Shown: piece by piece, positions 7,785 to 17,356 of the stretch
Numbering within the stretch: the first letter of the stretch is position 1
Layout: every line of letters starts with the position of its first letter
From: Paenibacillus vini
Lineage (GTDB): Bacteria; Bacillota; Bacilli; Paenibacillales; Paenibacillaceae
NCBI RefSeq assembly: GCF_018403325.1
Contig: NZ_BOSL01000012.1
Location: 1 to 64,000, forward strand
DNA length: 64,000 nucleotides
Reading direction: 5' to 3'
The notes under the pieces: model-generated
Seen by the model: only the letters and a program-made list of their open reading frames with translations
Told to the model about the DNA's origin: nothing
Database searches by the model: none
Program-made: the position numbers and the translations under genes

Positions 7785-9959
7785 ATGAGCGTAAATTATA
7801 AGACAGCATTTTTTGAACGTAAGCAAAGCGAGCTCGGCGTCGCATTAAACGATATTCAGAAGCAGGCAGTTCTCCATACCGAGGGGGCTGTCCTGCTTCT
7901 TGCGTCTCCCGGGTCGGGGAAAACGACCACGATCATTATGCGGATCGGCTATCTGATCGAGGAGAAAGGCGTGCAGCCTGCCCGAATCAAGGCAGTGACG
8001 TTTAGCCGTGCTTCCGCCAATGATATGAAGGAGCGGTACCGGCGATTTTTTCCCGGGCTACCGCCTGTACAGTTTTCTACAATTCACAGCCTCGCCTACG
8101 AGGTGGTCCGGGAGCATTTCCGCAAAACGGGGATCAACTATCAAATGATCGAAGGGGGCGGAGAGCTGGAACGGGCGGAGGAAGAAGGACCCGAACATGC
8201 ACCGCTGCATAAAAAGGTTATTTTGCGCCAAATCTTCAAATCCCTAACCGGGGAAAATATGACGGACGATCAAATGGAAGAGCTGACGACCTATATCAGT
8301 TATGTCAAAAATAAAATGCTTCCGCCGGAAAAATGGGGAACCGTGAAGGCCGGGGTCCCGGAGGCGGAGTCGATCCTACGCGAGTATGAAGACTTCAAAC
8401 GCTCAGGCCATCCGAAGCTGCTGGTCGATTTTGACGATATGCTGACCTTGGGGAACGAGATTCTCGAGCGGGATACAGCGCTGCTGGGGAAATACCAGGG
8501 AAAGTACGATTATATGTTGACGGATGAAAGTCAGGATACGTCGCTGGTTCAGCATGAAATCATCGCAAAGCTGGTCCGGAGACATGGCAATCTTTGCGTG
8601 GTGGCGGATGATGACCAGTCCATTTACAGCTGGAGAGGAGCGGAGCCCTCCTATTTGCTGAACTTCCGGGAGGCTTTCCCGGATGCGGCGATTCTGTTTA
8701 TGGAGCAAAACTACCGCTCCACTACTAGTATCGTAGACCCGGCGAATCAGTTTATCCGGCGCAATAAAAACCGGTATAACAAGAACATGTTTACGGAGCG
8801 GAGAGAAGAGGGAGAGCCGATCGGAATCCGGACCTTTGCGGATTATAAATCGCAAACCAAGCATGTGGTACAGGAAATCGCGAAGTCGGACCAGCTCTCA
8901 GAGGTCGCCGTGCTGTACCGCAATAACTCCTCTTCTATCGCTTTAATGAATGCGCTCGACAGAGCCGGGATCCCGTTTTATATGAAGGATACGGATAACC
9001 GGTTCTTTTCCCACTGGGTGGTAGAGGACATTTTGAATTTTATGAGGATGACGTATACCGATAAACGGACGGACATTCTGGAAAAGATTCATTTAAAGAT
9101 GGCCGGATACATCAGCAAACAGCAGATGGCGGCTCTTAAGGAGATCCAGAACAACGAGTCCGTTTTCGACAATTTGCTGAACTATGTGAAGCTGCAGGAT
9201 TACCAGCGGGGGCCGATTGTGGCCAACCGGGACACGTTCCGGGAGATGAGCGGCATGCCGCCGCTGCAAGCGATCCGGGTTATCCGGGGGCTGCTCGGCT
9301 ACGAGAAGGCGCTGGACAAAATGTGCGAGTGGCTCGGATTTCGCAAGGAGTTTTTGATCGGGATCCTGAATACGCTGGAGGAAATAGCGGATACTCTGGC
9401 GACGATGGAGGAATTTGCGAACCGGCTGAAGGTGCTGGAATCGGCGCTAAAAACCTCGAAAAGAAACAAGGGAGACCATGCCGTCACGCTGTCCACGTTT
9501 CACAGCGCAAAAGGCCTGGAATTCGAGAAAGTATACATGATCGATCTGGTTGACGGCATTATACCTTCTTCCGAAGATATCAAGAAGAATTCAGCGGGGG
9601 ATGAGGCGTTGATGGAGGAGGCCGTCCGTCTGTTCTATGTCGGAATGACGCGGGCGAAGCGGCGGCTGGAGCTATTGACGTATCAGGAGCGGGACGGGGA
9701 AAAAGTCGCCGAATCCCGTTTCCTCTCTCACATCCGAACTATCGTAAAGCCGGCGGAGGATAGCAGCGAAGGTGAAAAATTAGCGGCTGCCTTTGCGGCA
9801 GGGGACAGCGTCCGGCATAAGGTTTTCGGGCAGGGAGAAGTTCGCGGTCGGCATGGTGATTTGATCGACATCGCGTTTCACCAAGGGATAAAGACCTTGT
9901 CCCTCCAAACCTGCGTGGAGATGGGACTGCTGGATGTGATCTCATCGAATAGCGATTGA
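7785..9959 (+). CDS. ATP-dependent DNA helicase, UvrD/PcrA superfamily 1
   Basis: A 724-residue SF1A helicase. The motifs appear in order: Q motif LNDIQKQAV, Walker A ASPGSGKTTT, motif Ia TFSRASANDM, DEXX box LTDESQDTS, motif III DDDQSIYSWRGAEPS, motif IV EQNYRSTTSI, motif V STFHSAKGLEFEKVYMIDL and motif VI RLFYVGMTRAKRRLEL. The C terminus (about 675-724) looks like the small Tudor-like tail of PcrA that contacts RNA polymerase. It is distinct enough from canonical PcrA that it may be a second UvrD-like helicase of the genome. It is followed by a strong terminator. Confidence 0.88.
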   Translation: MSVNYKTAFFERKQSELGVALNDIQKQAVLHTEGAVLLLASPGSGKTTTIIMRIGYLIEEKGVQPARIKAVTFSRASANDMKERYRRFFPGLPPVQFSTIHSLAYEVVREHFRKTGINYQMIEGGGELERAEEEGPEHAPLHKKVILRQIFKSLTGENMTDDQMEELTTYISYVKNKMLPPEKWGTVKAGVPEAESILREYEDFKRSGHPKLLVDFDDMLTLGNEILERDTALLGKYQGKYDYMLTDESQDTSLVQHEIIAKLVRRHGNLCVVADDDQSIYSWRGAEPSYLLNFREAFPDAAILFMEQNYRSTTSIVDPANQFIRRNKNRYNKNMFTERREEGEPIGIRTFADYKSQTKHVVQEIAKSDQLSEVAVLYRNNSSSIALMNALDRAGIPFYMKDTDNRFFSHWVVEDILNFMRMTYTDKRTDILEKIHLKMAGYISKQQMAALKEIQNNESVFDNLLNYVKLQDYQRGPIVANRDTFREMSGMPPLQAIRVIRGLLGYEKALDKMCEWLGFRKEFLIGILNTLEEIADTLATMEEFANRLKVLESALKTSKRNKGDHAVTLSTFHSAKGLEFEKVYMIDLVDGIIPSSEDIKKNSAGDEALMEEAVRLFYVGMTRAKRRLELLTYQERDGEKVAESRFLSHIRTIVKPAEDSSEGEKLAAAFAAGDSVRHKVFGQGEVRGRHGDLIDIAFHQGIKTLSLQTCVEMGLLDVISSNSD

Positions 9960-10046
9960 CACCCGGACCAAGCCGATCTATACTACCAATTAAATGGAGC
10001 ACATCAACATAAGGGCAATGCCTGACTTTTCATCCGGAGCGAATGA

Positions 10047-10087
10047 AGAGCACAACCCCGTAGAGCATCTGGGGATGTGCTCTTTTT
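10047..10087 (+). terminator. rho-independent terminator after the helicase gene
   Basis: AGAGCAC at 10047-10053 with an adjacent CCCC pairs with GGGG and GTGCTCT at 10071-10083, then a T run. Confidence 0.85.
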
Positions 10088-10120
10088 TATTTTTTTAATT
10101 GACGAAGGAGGAAGAAACAA

Positions 10121-11881
10121 ATGATTAAAGAAGCGATTTTTCACCGTCCAAAAAACAGTTATGCCTATGCCTACGACGCTAACACACTGCATATTCGGCT
10201 GAGAGCGAAAAAGGATGATTTGACGAGCGTGGAGCTGATCCACGGGGATCCTTACCGCTGGGCGGAAGGGCATATGCTGTCGGACAAGGTTCCGATGTCG
10301 AAGGTGACATCCGATGAATTATTCGACTATTGGTTTATCGCGATCTCGCCGGAAAATAACCGGTTTGTTTATCAGTTCGAAGTGACTGACGGCAACGAGA
10401 CTTGGGTTCTGGGCGAAATGGGATTCACGGAGGATTTGGAGGACAACCGCTTTTTCCGGTTCCCGTATTTGAATGAAATCGATGTGTTTGATGCACCGGC
10501 GTGGGTAAAGGATACGGTATGGTATCAAATTTTCCCGGAACGTTTTGCGAACGGAAACCCCGGCCGTAAAACAAATACTAATGGAGTATGGGGAGACACC
10601 CCGAAACCGGACAGCTTCTTTGGCGGTGACTTTGAGGGGATCATTCAGCATCTGGACTATTTGGCGGAGCTCGGGATTTCCGGCATTTATATGACTCCGA
10701 TCTTCGAGGCGCCGACCAACCATAAATACGATACGATCGATTATATGAAAATAGATCCGCAGTTCGGCGATAAGGAAACGTTCCGGAAGTTAGTCCAAGA
10801 ATGTCATGCTCGGGGCATCCGCGTTATGCTGGACGCCGTGTTTAATCATTCGGGTTACGGCTTCGCCCCGTTCCAGGATGTGCTGAAGCATGGCGCGAAA
10901 TCCCGGTATGCGGATTGGTTCCATATGCTCAGCTTCGGGGAGGAAGAAGGGGATCATCCGACATATGAGTCTTTTGCCTTTACGGATAACATGCCCAAGT
11001 TGAAAACGAGCAATCCCGAAGTGAAAGAGTATCTTCTGGGCGTTGCGAAGTATTGGATCGAGGAGTTCGATATCGACGGCTGGCGGTTGGATGTAGCGAA
11101 CGAAGTGGACCATAAATTCTGGCGCGAATTCAGAAACACCGTAAGAGCCGTGAAGGACGATGTCTATATGGTGGCGGAAATCTGGAACGACGCGATGCCA
11201 TGGCTGCAAGGGGACCAATTTGATTCGGTCATGAACTATCCGTTCACTGAGGCGGTCATCGACTTTATCGCCAAGGGCAAAATCGGCGCTTCCCGCTTCG
11301 GAAATTTGCTGACGAGTCATCTTCAGCTGTATCCCGAAAATGTCAACGAAGTGTTGTTCAATTTGCTGGGCAGCCATGATACGGCGCGCGTTTTGACCCA
11401 GTGCGGGGATGATACCGCCAAGCTGAAGCTGGCGTTCCTGCTGCTCTTTACGTATCCGGGCAGCCCGTGCATTTATTACGGCGATGAACTCGGCCTCAAG
11501 GGAGACGGCGATGATTTCGCTTACTACCGTGCGTGCATGGAATGGGATCCGGCGAAGCAGGATCAGGATTTGCTGAGCTTCGTCAAACAGCTGATTGCCA
11601 TCCGCAAGAGCCATTCGGCCATCACCGCAAACTGTCATCTTCAGGTGCTTAAAGCGGATGACGCCTCCGGCCTGTTCGTCTTCTCGAGAAGCCAAGGCGA
11701 CGAGGAAATCGTGGTCGCTCTGAATAACGGGGAAGAGCCGTCTGCGTTTAGTTTGCCTTCGAAATGGCACGGGCAAAATGCGGTCGATCTGTGGAGCGGC
11801 GAGAAGGTTGCCGTTGGTGCGGAAACCGCGTCTTATGCGCTGGAGCCGATGCAGTTCCGGATTTTTGCTATCAACAAATAA
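10121..11881 (+). CDS. cyclomaltodextrinase / neopullulanase (GH13)
   Basis: A 586-residue cytoplasmic alpha-glucan hydrolase of the GH13 subfamily 20 type, which opens cyclodextrins, pullulan or short maltodextrins. It has an N-terminal beta-domain (about 1-120) for dimerisation, a TIM barrel with the four conserved regions (DAVFNHSG; GWRLDVANEV with the nucleophile Asp; VAEIWND with the acid Glu; LLGSHDTAR) and a C-terminal beta-domain. No signal peptide. AAGGAGGAAG at 10104-10113 sets the start. No transporter gene is adjacent. Confidence 0.92.
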   Translation: MIKEAIFHRPKNSYAYAYDANTLHIRLRAKKDDLTSVELIHGDPYRWAEGHMLSDKVPMSKVTSDELFDYWFIAISPENNRFVYQFEVTDGNETWVLGEMGFTEDLEDNRFFRFPYLNEIDVFDAPAWVKDTVWYQIFPERFANGNPGRKTNTNGVWGDTPKPDSFFGGDFEGIIQHLDYLAELGISGIYMTPIFEAPTNHKYDTIDYMKIDPQFGDKETFRKLVQECHARGIRVMLDAVFNHSGYGFAPFQDVLKHGAKSRYADWFHMLSFGEEEGDHPTYESFAFTDNMPKLKTSNPEVKEYLLGVAKYWIEEFDIDGWRLDVANEVDHKFWREFRNTVRAVKDDVYMVAEIWNDAMPWLQGDQFDSVMNYPFTEAVIDFIAKGKIGASRFGNLLTSHLQLYPENVNEVLFNLLGSHDTARVLTQCGDDTAKLKLAFLLLFTYPGSPCIYYGDELGLKGDGDDFAYYRACMEWDPAKQDQDLLSFVKQLIAIRKSHSAITANCHLQVLKADDASGLFVFSRSQGDEEIVVALNNGEEPSAFSLPSKWHGQNAVDLWSGEKVAVGAETASYALEPMQFRIFAINK

Positions 11882-11886
11882 ACAGT

Positions 11887-11972
11887 TTATTCACATTATT
11901 CACACACCGCGCTGTGTACAATGTTGAATAACTGGATAACTTTGAATAATATCTGGATAACTTTGTGGATAA
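11887..11972. promoter_or_regulatory. cluster of DnaA-box-like 9-mers
   Basis: Two abutting TTATTCACA sequences (11887-11895 and 11896-11904) fit the DnaA-box consensus TTATNCACA. A perfect box lies on the other strand (TGTGGATAA, 11964-11972). Between them are four degenerate opposite-strand copies: GTTGAATAA 11923, ACTGGATAA 11931, TTTGAATAA 11941 and TCTGGATAA 11952. Starts 11923, 11931, 11941, 11952 and 11964 are spaced 8-12 bases, close to one helical turn. Clusters of this type outside oriC bind DnaA in B. subtilis. No replication gene is adjacent, so this is not the chromosomal origin. Confidence 0.55.
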
Positions 11973-12100
11973 CCAGGAGTAATTCGAAGATATCCCAAAG
12001 ATCACCTTGGATTTGGCGGCAAAATCCGTTCCCGAAGCTGGATTAATTGCGATTGAGCCGACGGATATGTGCATAACTAACTTAGATGTTTGAGTTGAGA

Positions 12101-12301
12101 GGGAGTTTCATTGGATTTTTCCAACAAGGTTGAGGATAAACAGAGGAATTGGGGCAGATCCATTGGAAAAATCCAATCAGAAAGTGTGAAACTCCCCTTT
12201 TGTATCTAAACCGTCGAGATTTCATTGGATTTTTCCAATGAAAACAATATTTAAACCGAAAAAGGCGGCAGCCCATTGGATAATTCCAATGAACTGCCGC
12301 C
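12101..12301. repeat. four palindromic CATTGGATTTTTCCAATG-type repeats
   Basis: The core TTGGATTTTTCCAA occurs at 12109-12124, inverted at 12161-12176, again at 12223-12240, and as CATTGGATAATTCCAATG at 12274-12291. The first two are arms of a larger hairpin: GGGAGTTTCA at 12101-12110 also pairs with TGAAACTCCC at 12187-12196. The fourth is inside a transcription terminator. Together with the DnaA-box cluster these fill the 440-base gene-free stretch 11882-12324; no open frame with a ribosome binding site was seen there. Confidence 0.8.
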
Positions 12302-12308
12302 TTTTTTG
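12264..12308. terminator. bidirectional terminator between convergent genes
   Basis: GGCGGCAG at 12264-12271 pairs with CTGCCGCC at 12294-12301, the inner palindrome extends the stem, and T runs exist on both strands. It can stop the cyclomaltodextrinase side (+) and the ribbon-helix-helix gene (-). Confidence 0.8.
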
Positions 12309-12324
12309 CTTTTATAGGATGCGC

Positions 12325-12717
12325 TCAAGATTCTTGCTGCAGCTCCCTTAACCATTTCTTCACCGGTTCCGGTCCGCGGATCATCCCGAACACTTTTACC
12401 TTCTCAAACGTCTCTTTGGCCAATTCCAGAGTGACATCGCTAGAAATAACAAGTGCGCCCACCAGCTTTACATTCAGCCGTTTCCCCAGGCTTTTCAGGT
12501 CCTCCAATTCGCTGCGGTTAAATTCCGCTACACCGAACACAAAGTATTTTTCCTGCTTGTACTGATTGATCTCATGGCTGTGAGAATCAATCTGGTTTCG
12601 GATCGCGATACGGATAAAATCCGTCCGATTCGAATAAAAGCCCTGGTCAACGAGCAAATCGATTTGTCCCAAATCGACCGGCCCTACATTGATCGTAATT
12701 TTCTCCAAATCTGCCAT
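12325..12717 (-). CDS. ribbon-helix-helix (CopG-type) transcriptional regulator
   Basis: A 130-residue protein. Residues about 5-50 make the ribbon-helix-helix DNA-binding fold (KITINVGPVDLGQIDLLVDQ, then YSNRTDFIRIAIRNQID), with the strand that enters the DNA major groove at TINVGP. The remainder (about 60-130) is an alpha/beta domain without recognised ligand residues, so it may sense something or mediate oligomerisation. The ATG at 12717 is chosen because AGGAGG lies at the proper distance on the minus strand; the longer frame up to 12786 has none. The target genes are unknown; the divergent ABC exporter is the nearest candidate. Confidence 0.75.
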   Translation of the reverse strand: MADLEKITINVGPVDLGQIDLLVDQGFYSNRTDFIRIAIRNQIDSHSHEINQYKQEKYFVFGVAEFNRSELEDLKSLGKRLNVKLVGALVISSDVTLELAKETFEKVKVFGMIRGPEPVKKWLRELQQES

Positions 12718-12972
12718 TACATATATCCTCCTATCATTAAGACTTTCATTAGCTCCATCGAAACAACAATTCTCTTTAATATGCATGAATTCTTTTCACT
12801 CTGTCAACACCATTCCCCATCAAGAGGAGTTGCGTGTCCTGGGGGATTATGGTAGTATGGATTCCAATCGGATGGCGCTTGGATGGTTTAGGGATGTTTT
12901 ATAGATGTTTGCTGGATGTTATTCAAGCCATTCCGATCCATATACCTTACCTAAACTTTTATGAAAGGAAGA

Positions 12973-14700
12973 ATGCAATTGGAATCAAAAAGCACATTTC
13001 GGCGTTTGTTGGGGTACACGAGGCCGTATAAATCCGTCTACCTGATTCTGTTAATCACGATGATCGCCGGCGTAACGCTTGATTTAAGCATCGCTTGGTA
13101 TTTAAACCGGATTACCAATGCTGCTGTGGAAGCAGATTCCTCAGCTTGGCCGTCTCTAATCGGGACGGGAGTTTTAATTCTTGTGCTGACAGTAATTAAC
13201 GGTTATGCAGATACCTATTACAAGACACGAGTCTCCTCCTCCATCAGGAATGATATTCGGCTTGGAACGCTGAAGAAGCTGCTTTGTCTCCCTGGAGAAT
13301 TTTATCAAAGTCATCATTCCGGGGAATTGCTTACCCGCCTAACCAGTGATAATCAGGCAATTGGCCAGGCTTGCAGCGATACCTTAATCTCACTCATCCG
13401 CAATCCCCTGATGGCACTCCTCTCTTTTATTTATCTTTTGACGATTAACTGGAAGTTGGCGCTTATTTGTATCTTTATCGGGCCAGTGACACTGATCATT
13501 GGCGGGCTCTTCGGCAATATGCTTCGTAAAAATTCCAATGAGCTGCAGCACCGGATTGCCGGCATGACCTCGCAGATCCAGGAAACTCTCGGTTCCAGTA
13601 TGGTCTTCAAATCATTTGGCTTGGAAAAAAAGCTGTTTCAACGCCTTCAAATGAAGAGTAACGAAGTAAGCGAAACTGAAATTCGCGGCGGGCGAATTCA
13701 AGCTACGGTTAATGGGGCAGCCACAGCAATCGGAATATTGGCCTTTATTATCACTTTTATTGTCGGAGGATATTTTGTGTCCCAAGGTATGATGGCGATT
13801 GGCGGGCTGATTGCGTTCATTCAGTTGATGAATCATCTCACCTGGCCATTCACGGGGATAGCCGCGCTCTGGGGAGAGCTTCAGCAAGCCATTGGCGCGG
13901 CTGACCGGATTTTTAAAGTGCTCGATGAAAAGGAGGAGTATCCTGCTATTCCTGAACAGACCGGCACACAATCGGATTTTCAAAGTCTCGAGCTTCGGGA
14001 AATATCTTTCGGGTATGACCCGGATCAGCCCATTTTGAAGGAGATATCGATAGATGTAGAGGCAGGAAAGACAACGGCCATTGTAGGTCCGAGCGGGAGC
14101 GGAAAATCGACGCTGTTCAACCTGTTGCTTGGATTGTCGCAACCGCAGGAGGGCAAAATAATGATCAATGGAGAGGAGATTCAGGCAATAAACTTGAACC
14201 GGTTACGGAGTTTCTTTTCATTAATACCGCAGGAGAATTTTTTGTACTCCGGAACGATCCGTGACAATATCGCAGACGGTAAAGCGGATGCGACAGAGGA
14301 AGAATTGATTCGGGCGGCAACGGATGCAAACGCGATAGATTTTATCAGGCAGATGCCGGATGGATTCGATACGGAAGTCGGAGAAGGGGGCTCCCGGTTA
14401 TCTGTCGGACAGAGACAACGCATTTCCATTGCCCGGGCGCTGCTGCGCGATGCTCCGATTTTACTGATGGATGAAGCGACCGCCTCTCTGGATAACGAGT
14501 CTGAACGGTTAGTACAGGAGGCCATGGAACGTCTGAAGTCGAAACGAACCGTTATCGCCATTGCTCATCGCTTATTTACGATCCGCAATGCGGATCAAAT
14601 CCTTGTGATGGACAACGGAACAGTGACGGATCGTGGTACTCATGAAGAACTGATCATGTCAGAAGGTCGATACCGCCAATTGTACTCCGGCGTTGAATAA
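12973..14700 (+). CDS. ABC-type exporter half-transporter (BmrA/LmrA-like)
   Basis: A 575-residue fused permease-ATPase that works as a dimer to export drugs or lipids. Six membrane spans (about 15-310) precede the ATPase domain: Walker A GPSGSGKST, Q loop LIPQENF, signature RLSVGQRQRISIARALL, Walker B ILLMDEATAS and H loop IAHR. An in-frame ATG at 12961 lacks a ribosome binding site, while ATG 12973 has AAAGG at 12964-12968, so the later start is used. It is divergent from the ribbon-helix-helix gene across a 250-base gap. Confidence 0.88.
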   Translation: MQLESKSTFRRLLGYTRPYKSVYLILLITMIAGVTLDLSIAWYLNRITNAAVEADSSAWPSLIGTGVLILVLTVINGYADTYYKTRVSSSIRNDIRLGTLKKLLCLPGEFYQSHHSGELLTRLTSDNQAIGQACSDTLISLIRNPLMALLSFIYLLTINWKLALICIFIGPVTLIIGGLFGNMLRKNSNELQHRIAGMTSQIQETLGSSMVFKSFGLEKKLFQRLQMKSNEVSETEIRGGRIQATVNGAATAIGILAFIITFIVGGYFVSQGMMAIGGLIAFIQLMNHLTWPFTGIAALWGELQQAIGAADRIFKVLDEKEEYPAIPEQTGTQSDFQSLELREISFGYDPDQPILKEISIDVEAGKTTAIVGPSGSGKSTLFNLLLGLSQPQEGKIMINGEEIQAINLNRLRSFFSLIPQENFLYSGTIRDNIADGKADATEEELIRAATDANAIDFIRQMPDGFDTEVGEGGSRLSVGQRQRISIARALLRDAPILLMDEATASLDNESERLVQEAMERLKSKRTVIAIAHRLFTIRNADQILVMDNGTVTDRGTHEELIMSEGRYRQLYSGVE

Positions 14701-14711
14701 CACCTTACCGT

Positions 14712-15614
14712 TTAATCCTTGTCACTTCCCTGCTCCCGCACGTTTTTGTAATATTGGCTGGGAGAGAGGCCTTCGTATTTCTTGAATAGCTTGCTGAAAT
14801 AATAAGGGTCTTCCAGTCCGGTCAAATAACCAATTTGGCTAAAGCTGAGATGGGTGGCCTCGATCAGTTCTTTCGCATGGTCGATCCGTACGCGGTTGAC
14901 ATAACGCATGATGCTTTGGCCGGTTAGCTTGGTGAAAATGCGGTTGATATAGTCGTAATTGCAGTCGAATTCCTGCTCAATGTCTGTGCTGGTGATTTTG
15001 CCGGCATAGTGTTCGTGAATATAGTCAAGCAAGGCATGAACTTTAATAGAAGATTTGGAACTTCTCCCTTCATAGCCTTGGAGGACATCGATAAAATGCT
15101 CCCGTGACACCTCGATCAGCCATTCGGTAAACTTCAGGGCGGTTAATCCGCGATTGAAGTATTTCCGTCTGTAGAGTTGAAGCATCTCATTCATGGCGGT
15201 AAAGGAGAGAGGACGGTCTTTTTTTGACAAAGTATAATGTTTGGGAAAATAGCAGATCGGATGATCCTGCCTGGCCTGCTGTGTCCCTTCCTCGAGTATG
15301 AGGTGCCTAGCTAGGGTAAGCATGTCCTTCACCTCTACCGATTTCAAATCGGGGTGTTCGAAGTGAATGTAATAGTAATCGCAAACATGCCTCTTCGTTC
15401 CTTCATGTTCCACATTCGGCTCCAGAACGAGGAAATCCCCTTTTTTGAGGATATAGTCGATACCGTTTTCCCGGAGATGGAGTTCGCCGCTTTTGATGAA
15501 GTAGAGAATGCATTCATGCGTCGTTCTTTTGAAATGAATCCATGGCTGTTTATAGGAAACGAATCCCATCAGCTTGATTTTCGGCATCAGTTCCACGTTA
15601 ATAGCAAGCATCAT
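14712..15614 (-). CDS. AraC-family transcriptional regulator
   Basis: A 300-residue regulator with an N-terminal cupin ligand domain (about 15-100; the ILKKGDFLVLEPNVEHEG segment is typical) and a C-terminal double helix-turn-helix (about 190-295, with STDIEQEFDCNYDYINRIF and the signature SQIGYLTGLEDPYYFSKLFKKYEGLSPSQYY). It is divergent from the ThuA-like gene, which it probably controls in response to a sugar-like ligand. The start has GGAGGG upstream; the second Met at 15611 is equally possible. Confidence 0.87.
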   Translation of the reverse strand: MMLAINVELMPKIKLMGFVSYKQPWIHFKRTTHECILYFIKSGELHLRENGIDYILKKGDFLVLEPNVEHEGTKRHVCDYYYIHFEHPDLKSVEVKDMLTLARHLILEEGTQQARQDHPICYFPKHYTLSKKDRPLSFTAMNEMLQLYRRKYFNRGLTALKFTEWLIEVSREHFIDVLQGYEGRSSKSSIKVHALLDYIHEHYAGKITSTDIEQEFDCNYDYINRIFTKLTGQSIMRYVNRVRIDHAKELIEATHLSFSQIGYLTGLEDPYYFSKLFKKYEGLSPSQYYKNVREQGSDKD

Positions 15615-15811
15615 TATCCCTCCGGGCGAATCTCGAAAAAGTCGTTTTTGTACAAAAAGAGTATCTTTTCGCCATTCCCGTCCATTCTACCACAATCTAT
15701 ACTGGGGTTGTATGCAACCGATTTAGTAAAACAGCTCTCGTATAATGGTTCCGAACTCGACGTGGTGAGGAGCGGCACAGGATTTGTCAAACAAACAGGA
15801 GGTTTCTTATC

Positions 15812-16540
15812 ATGTCTAATATTAACGTTACCGTGTGGAATGAATTCCGGCACGAAAGACATAATGAACAGGTCAAGGCCATTTATCCGGAAGGCATCCA
15901 TATGGCGATTGCGAATCATCTGAGCACCCAGGAAGGGTTGGATGTTCATACGGCCGTACTGGATGAGCCGGAACACGGGTTGACCGATGAAGTACTGGCT
16001 CGGACGGACGTATTGCTCTGGTGGGGGCATTTGGCTCATGAGGATGTCAGCGATGAGGTCGTTGAGAAGGTACGGCAAAGAGTACTGGACGGCATGGGAC
16101 TCATCGTCCTTCACTCGGGGCACGCATCGAAAATTTTCCGCGCCCTTATGGGCACGAATACCGGAGCGTTGAAATGGCGCGATGACGGCGAGAAGGAAAG
16201 AATCTGGGTCATCGAGCCCGGTCATCCGATCGCAAAGGGCCTTGGAGAATATATCGAAATTCCGAAGGAAGAGATGTACGGGGAACGGTTTGAAATTCCG
16301 GCTCCGGATGAACTGGTGTTCATCTCCTGGTTCGAGGGAGGCGAAGTCTTCCGCAGCGGTTGCTGCTACAAAAGAGGACTGGGCAACATTTTCTACTTCA
16401 GACCGGGCCATGAAACATTTCCGGTGTACCATCAGCCTGAGGTGCTTCAGGTAATCACTAACGGGGTACGTTGGGCCGCGAAATGCGAGATCGCCAAAGT
16501 CTCTTATGGACGTGTGGCTCCTTTGGAGCCCGTGCGTTAA
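15812..16540 (+). CDS. ThuA-like (trehalose utilisation) domain protein
   Basis: A 242-residue protein of the ThuA family, a glutamine-amidotransferase-like fold. Characteristic segments are [10 protein letters not shown] at the N terminus, [28 protein letters not shown] and [14 protein letters not shown]. Members occur in sugar catabolic operons in Proteobacteria and Bacillota; the reaction is not firmly known. AGGAGG at 15798-15803 sets the start. It is divergent from the AraC gene by 197 bases and stands alone before a terminator. Confidence 0.85.
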   Translation: MSNINVTVWNEFRHERHNEQVKAIYPEGIHMAIANHLSTQEGLDVHTAVLDEPEHGLTDEVLARTDVLLWWGHLAHEDVSDEVVEKVRQRVLDGMGLIVLHSGHASKIFRALMGTNTGALKWRDDGEKERIWVIEPGHPIAKGLGEYIEIPKEEMYGERFEIPAPDELVFISWFEGGEVFRSGCCYKRGLGNIFYFRPGHETFPVYHQPEVLQVITNGVRWAAKCEIAKVSYGRVAPLEPVR

Positions 16541-16596
16541 GCAGGGAATTCCGGAGAGTGTTAAGCGTTGAAACCGACACTCTCCTTATTGTTAAA

Positions 16597-16629
16597 CTAA
16601 AGCCGCACTTGCATGCGGCTTTAGTTTTT
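16597..16629 (+). terminator. rho-independent terminator after the ThuA-like gene
   Basis: CTAAAGCCGCA at 16597-16607 pairs with TGCGGCTTTAG at 16614-16624, followed by TTTTT. Confidence 0.85.
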
Positions 16630-16635
16630 GATAAG

Positions 16636-16657
16636 ATACAGAACGAATGTTCAGTAT
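16636..16657. promoter_or_regulatory. operator of the TetR-type regulator (copy 1)
   Basis: A near-perfect palindrome ATAC-A-GAAC-GAAT-GTTC-A-GTAT upstream of the TetR gene. Its right end runs into TATAAA (16655-16660), a likely -10, so binding should block transcription. It matches copy 2 (17357-17378) at 20 of 22 positions. Confidence 0.75.
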
Positions 16658-16699
16658 AAATAAGAGCTGCCAATTTTATTTGAATGGGGTGGAAGCGGA

Positions 16700-17290
16700 G
16701 TGAATAAAAAACAGCTGCAAAGCGAACAAACTAAAAAGCGGGTTGTTGAAGCAGCAAGGATCCTGTTTGCCCAAAAGGGATATAAGGCCACTTCCATCGA
16801 AGACATTGTAGCAGCAACGGGAAGCAGCAAGGGGAATCTTTATTATCATTTCAAAAGCAAAGAAGGCCTTTTTCTCTACTTGATCGACGAATGGGACCGG
16901 GAGTGGGAAGAAAAATGGCAGGAGAAAGAGCCGCTATACAAAACGACGACGGAAAAATTGTACGGGTTTGCCGAACTGCTCGTGCATGATGACCTGAATC
17001 ACCCGCTTACCAAAGCCGCGGATGAGTTTTTCAACAGCGATAAGACCACCGAGGTGGAAGAGCGTGTCGGCGAATTGGTCGACAGACATCTCCAGTGGAA
17101 TCAACGTTTGATTCAGCAAGGCATCGATAACGGCGAATTTAGAAAGGGAAGCGCTAAAGAACACGCCGTTATTCTGGAGAGCCTATTGATAGGTCTTAGC
17201 CAGATGTCCAGGAAGAAATCTCCTGAAGAGATACTTGAGCTGTATAAGCAGGCTATGAAGGTATTATTGTATGGAATAGCGGATCGCTGA
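16700..17290 (+). CDS. TetR/AcrR-family transcriptional regulator
   Basis: A 196-residue repressor-type protein. The helix-turn-helix lies at about residues 10-56 (VVEAARILFAQKGYKATSIE, then GSSKGNLYYHFKSKEGL). The C-terminal ligand domain is all-helical and unassigned. It starts with GTG and has GGGGTGGAAG upstream. A matching operator is found in front of this gene and in front of the next one, an MFS exporter. The likely circuit is autorepression plus drug-induced release of the exporter. Confidence 0.88.
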   Translation: MNKKQLQSEQTKKRVVEAARILFAQKGYKATSIEDIVAATGSSKGNLYYHFKSKEGLFLYLIDEWDREWEEKWQEKEPLYKTTTEKLYGFAELLVHDDLNHPLTKAADEFFNSDKTTEVEERVGELVDRHLQWNQRLIQQGIDNGEFRKGSAKEHAVILESLLIGLSQMSRKKSPEEILELYKQAMKVLLYGIADR

Positions 17291-17356
17291 AATTGCAGGC
17301 GGGTTATGGCTAGCCGGCTTAAATGAAAATACCATTGCATGTACTATTGCTTCATA

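Noticed and set aside
10790-11776. 328-codon open frame antisense to the cyclomaltodextrinase
   Set aside because: Shadow of the conserved GH13 frame.
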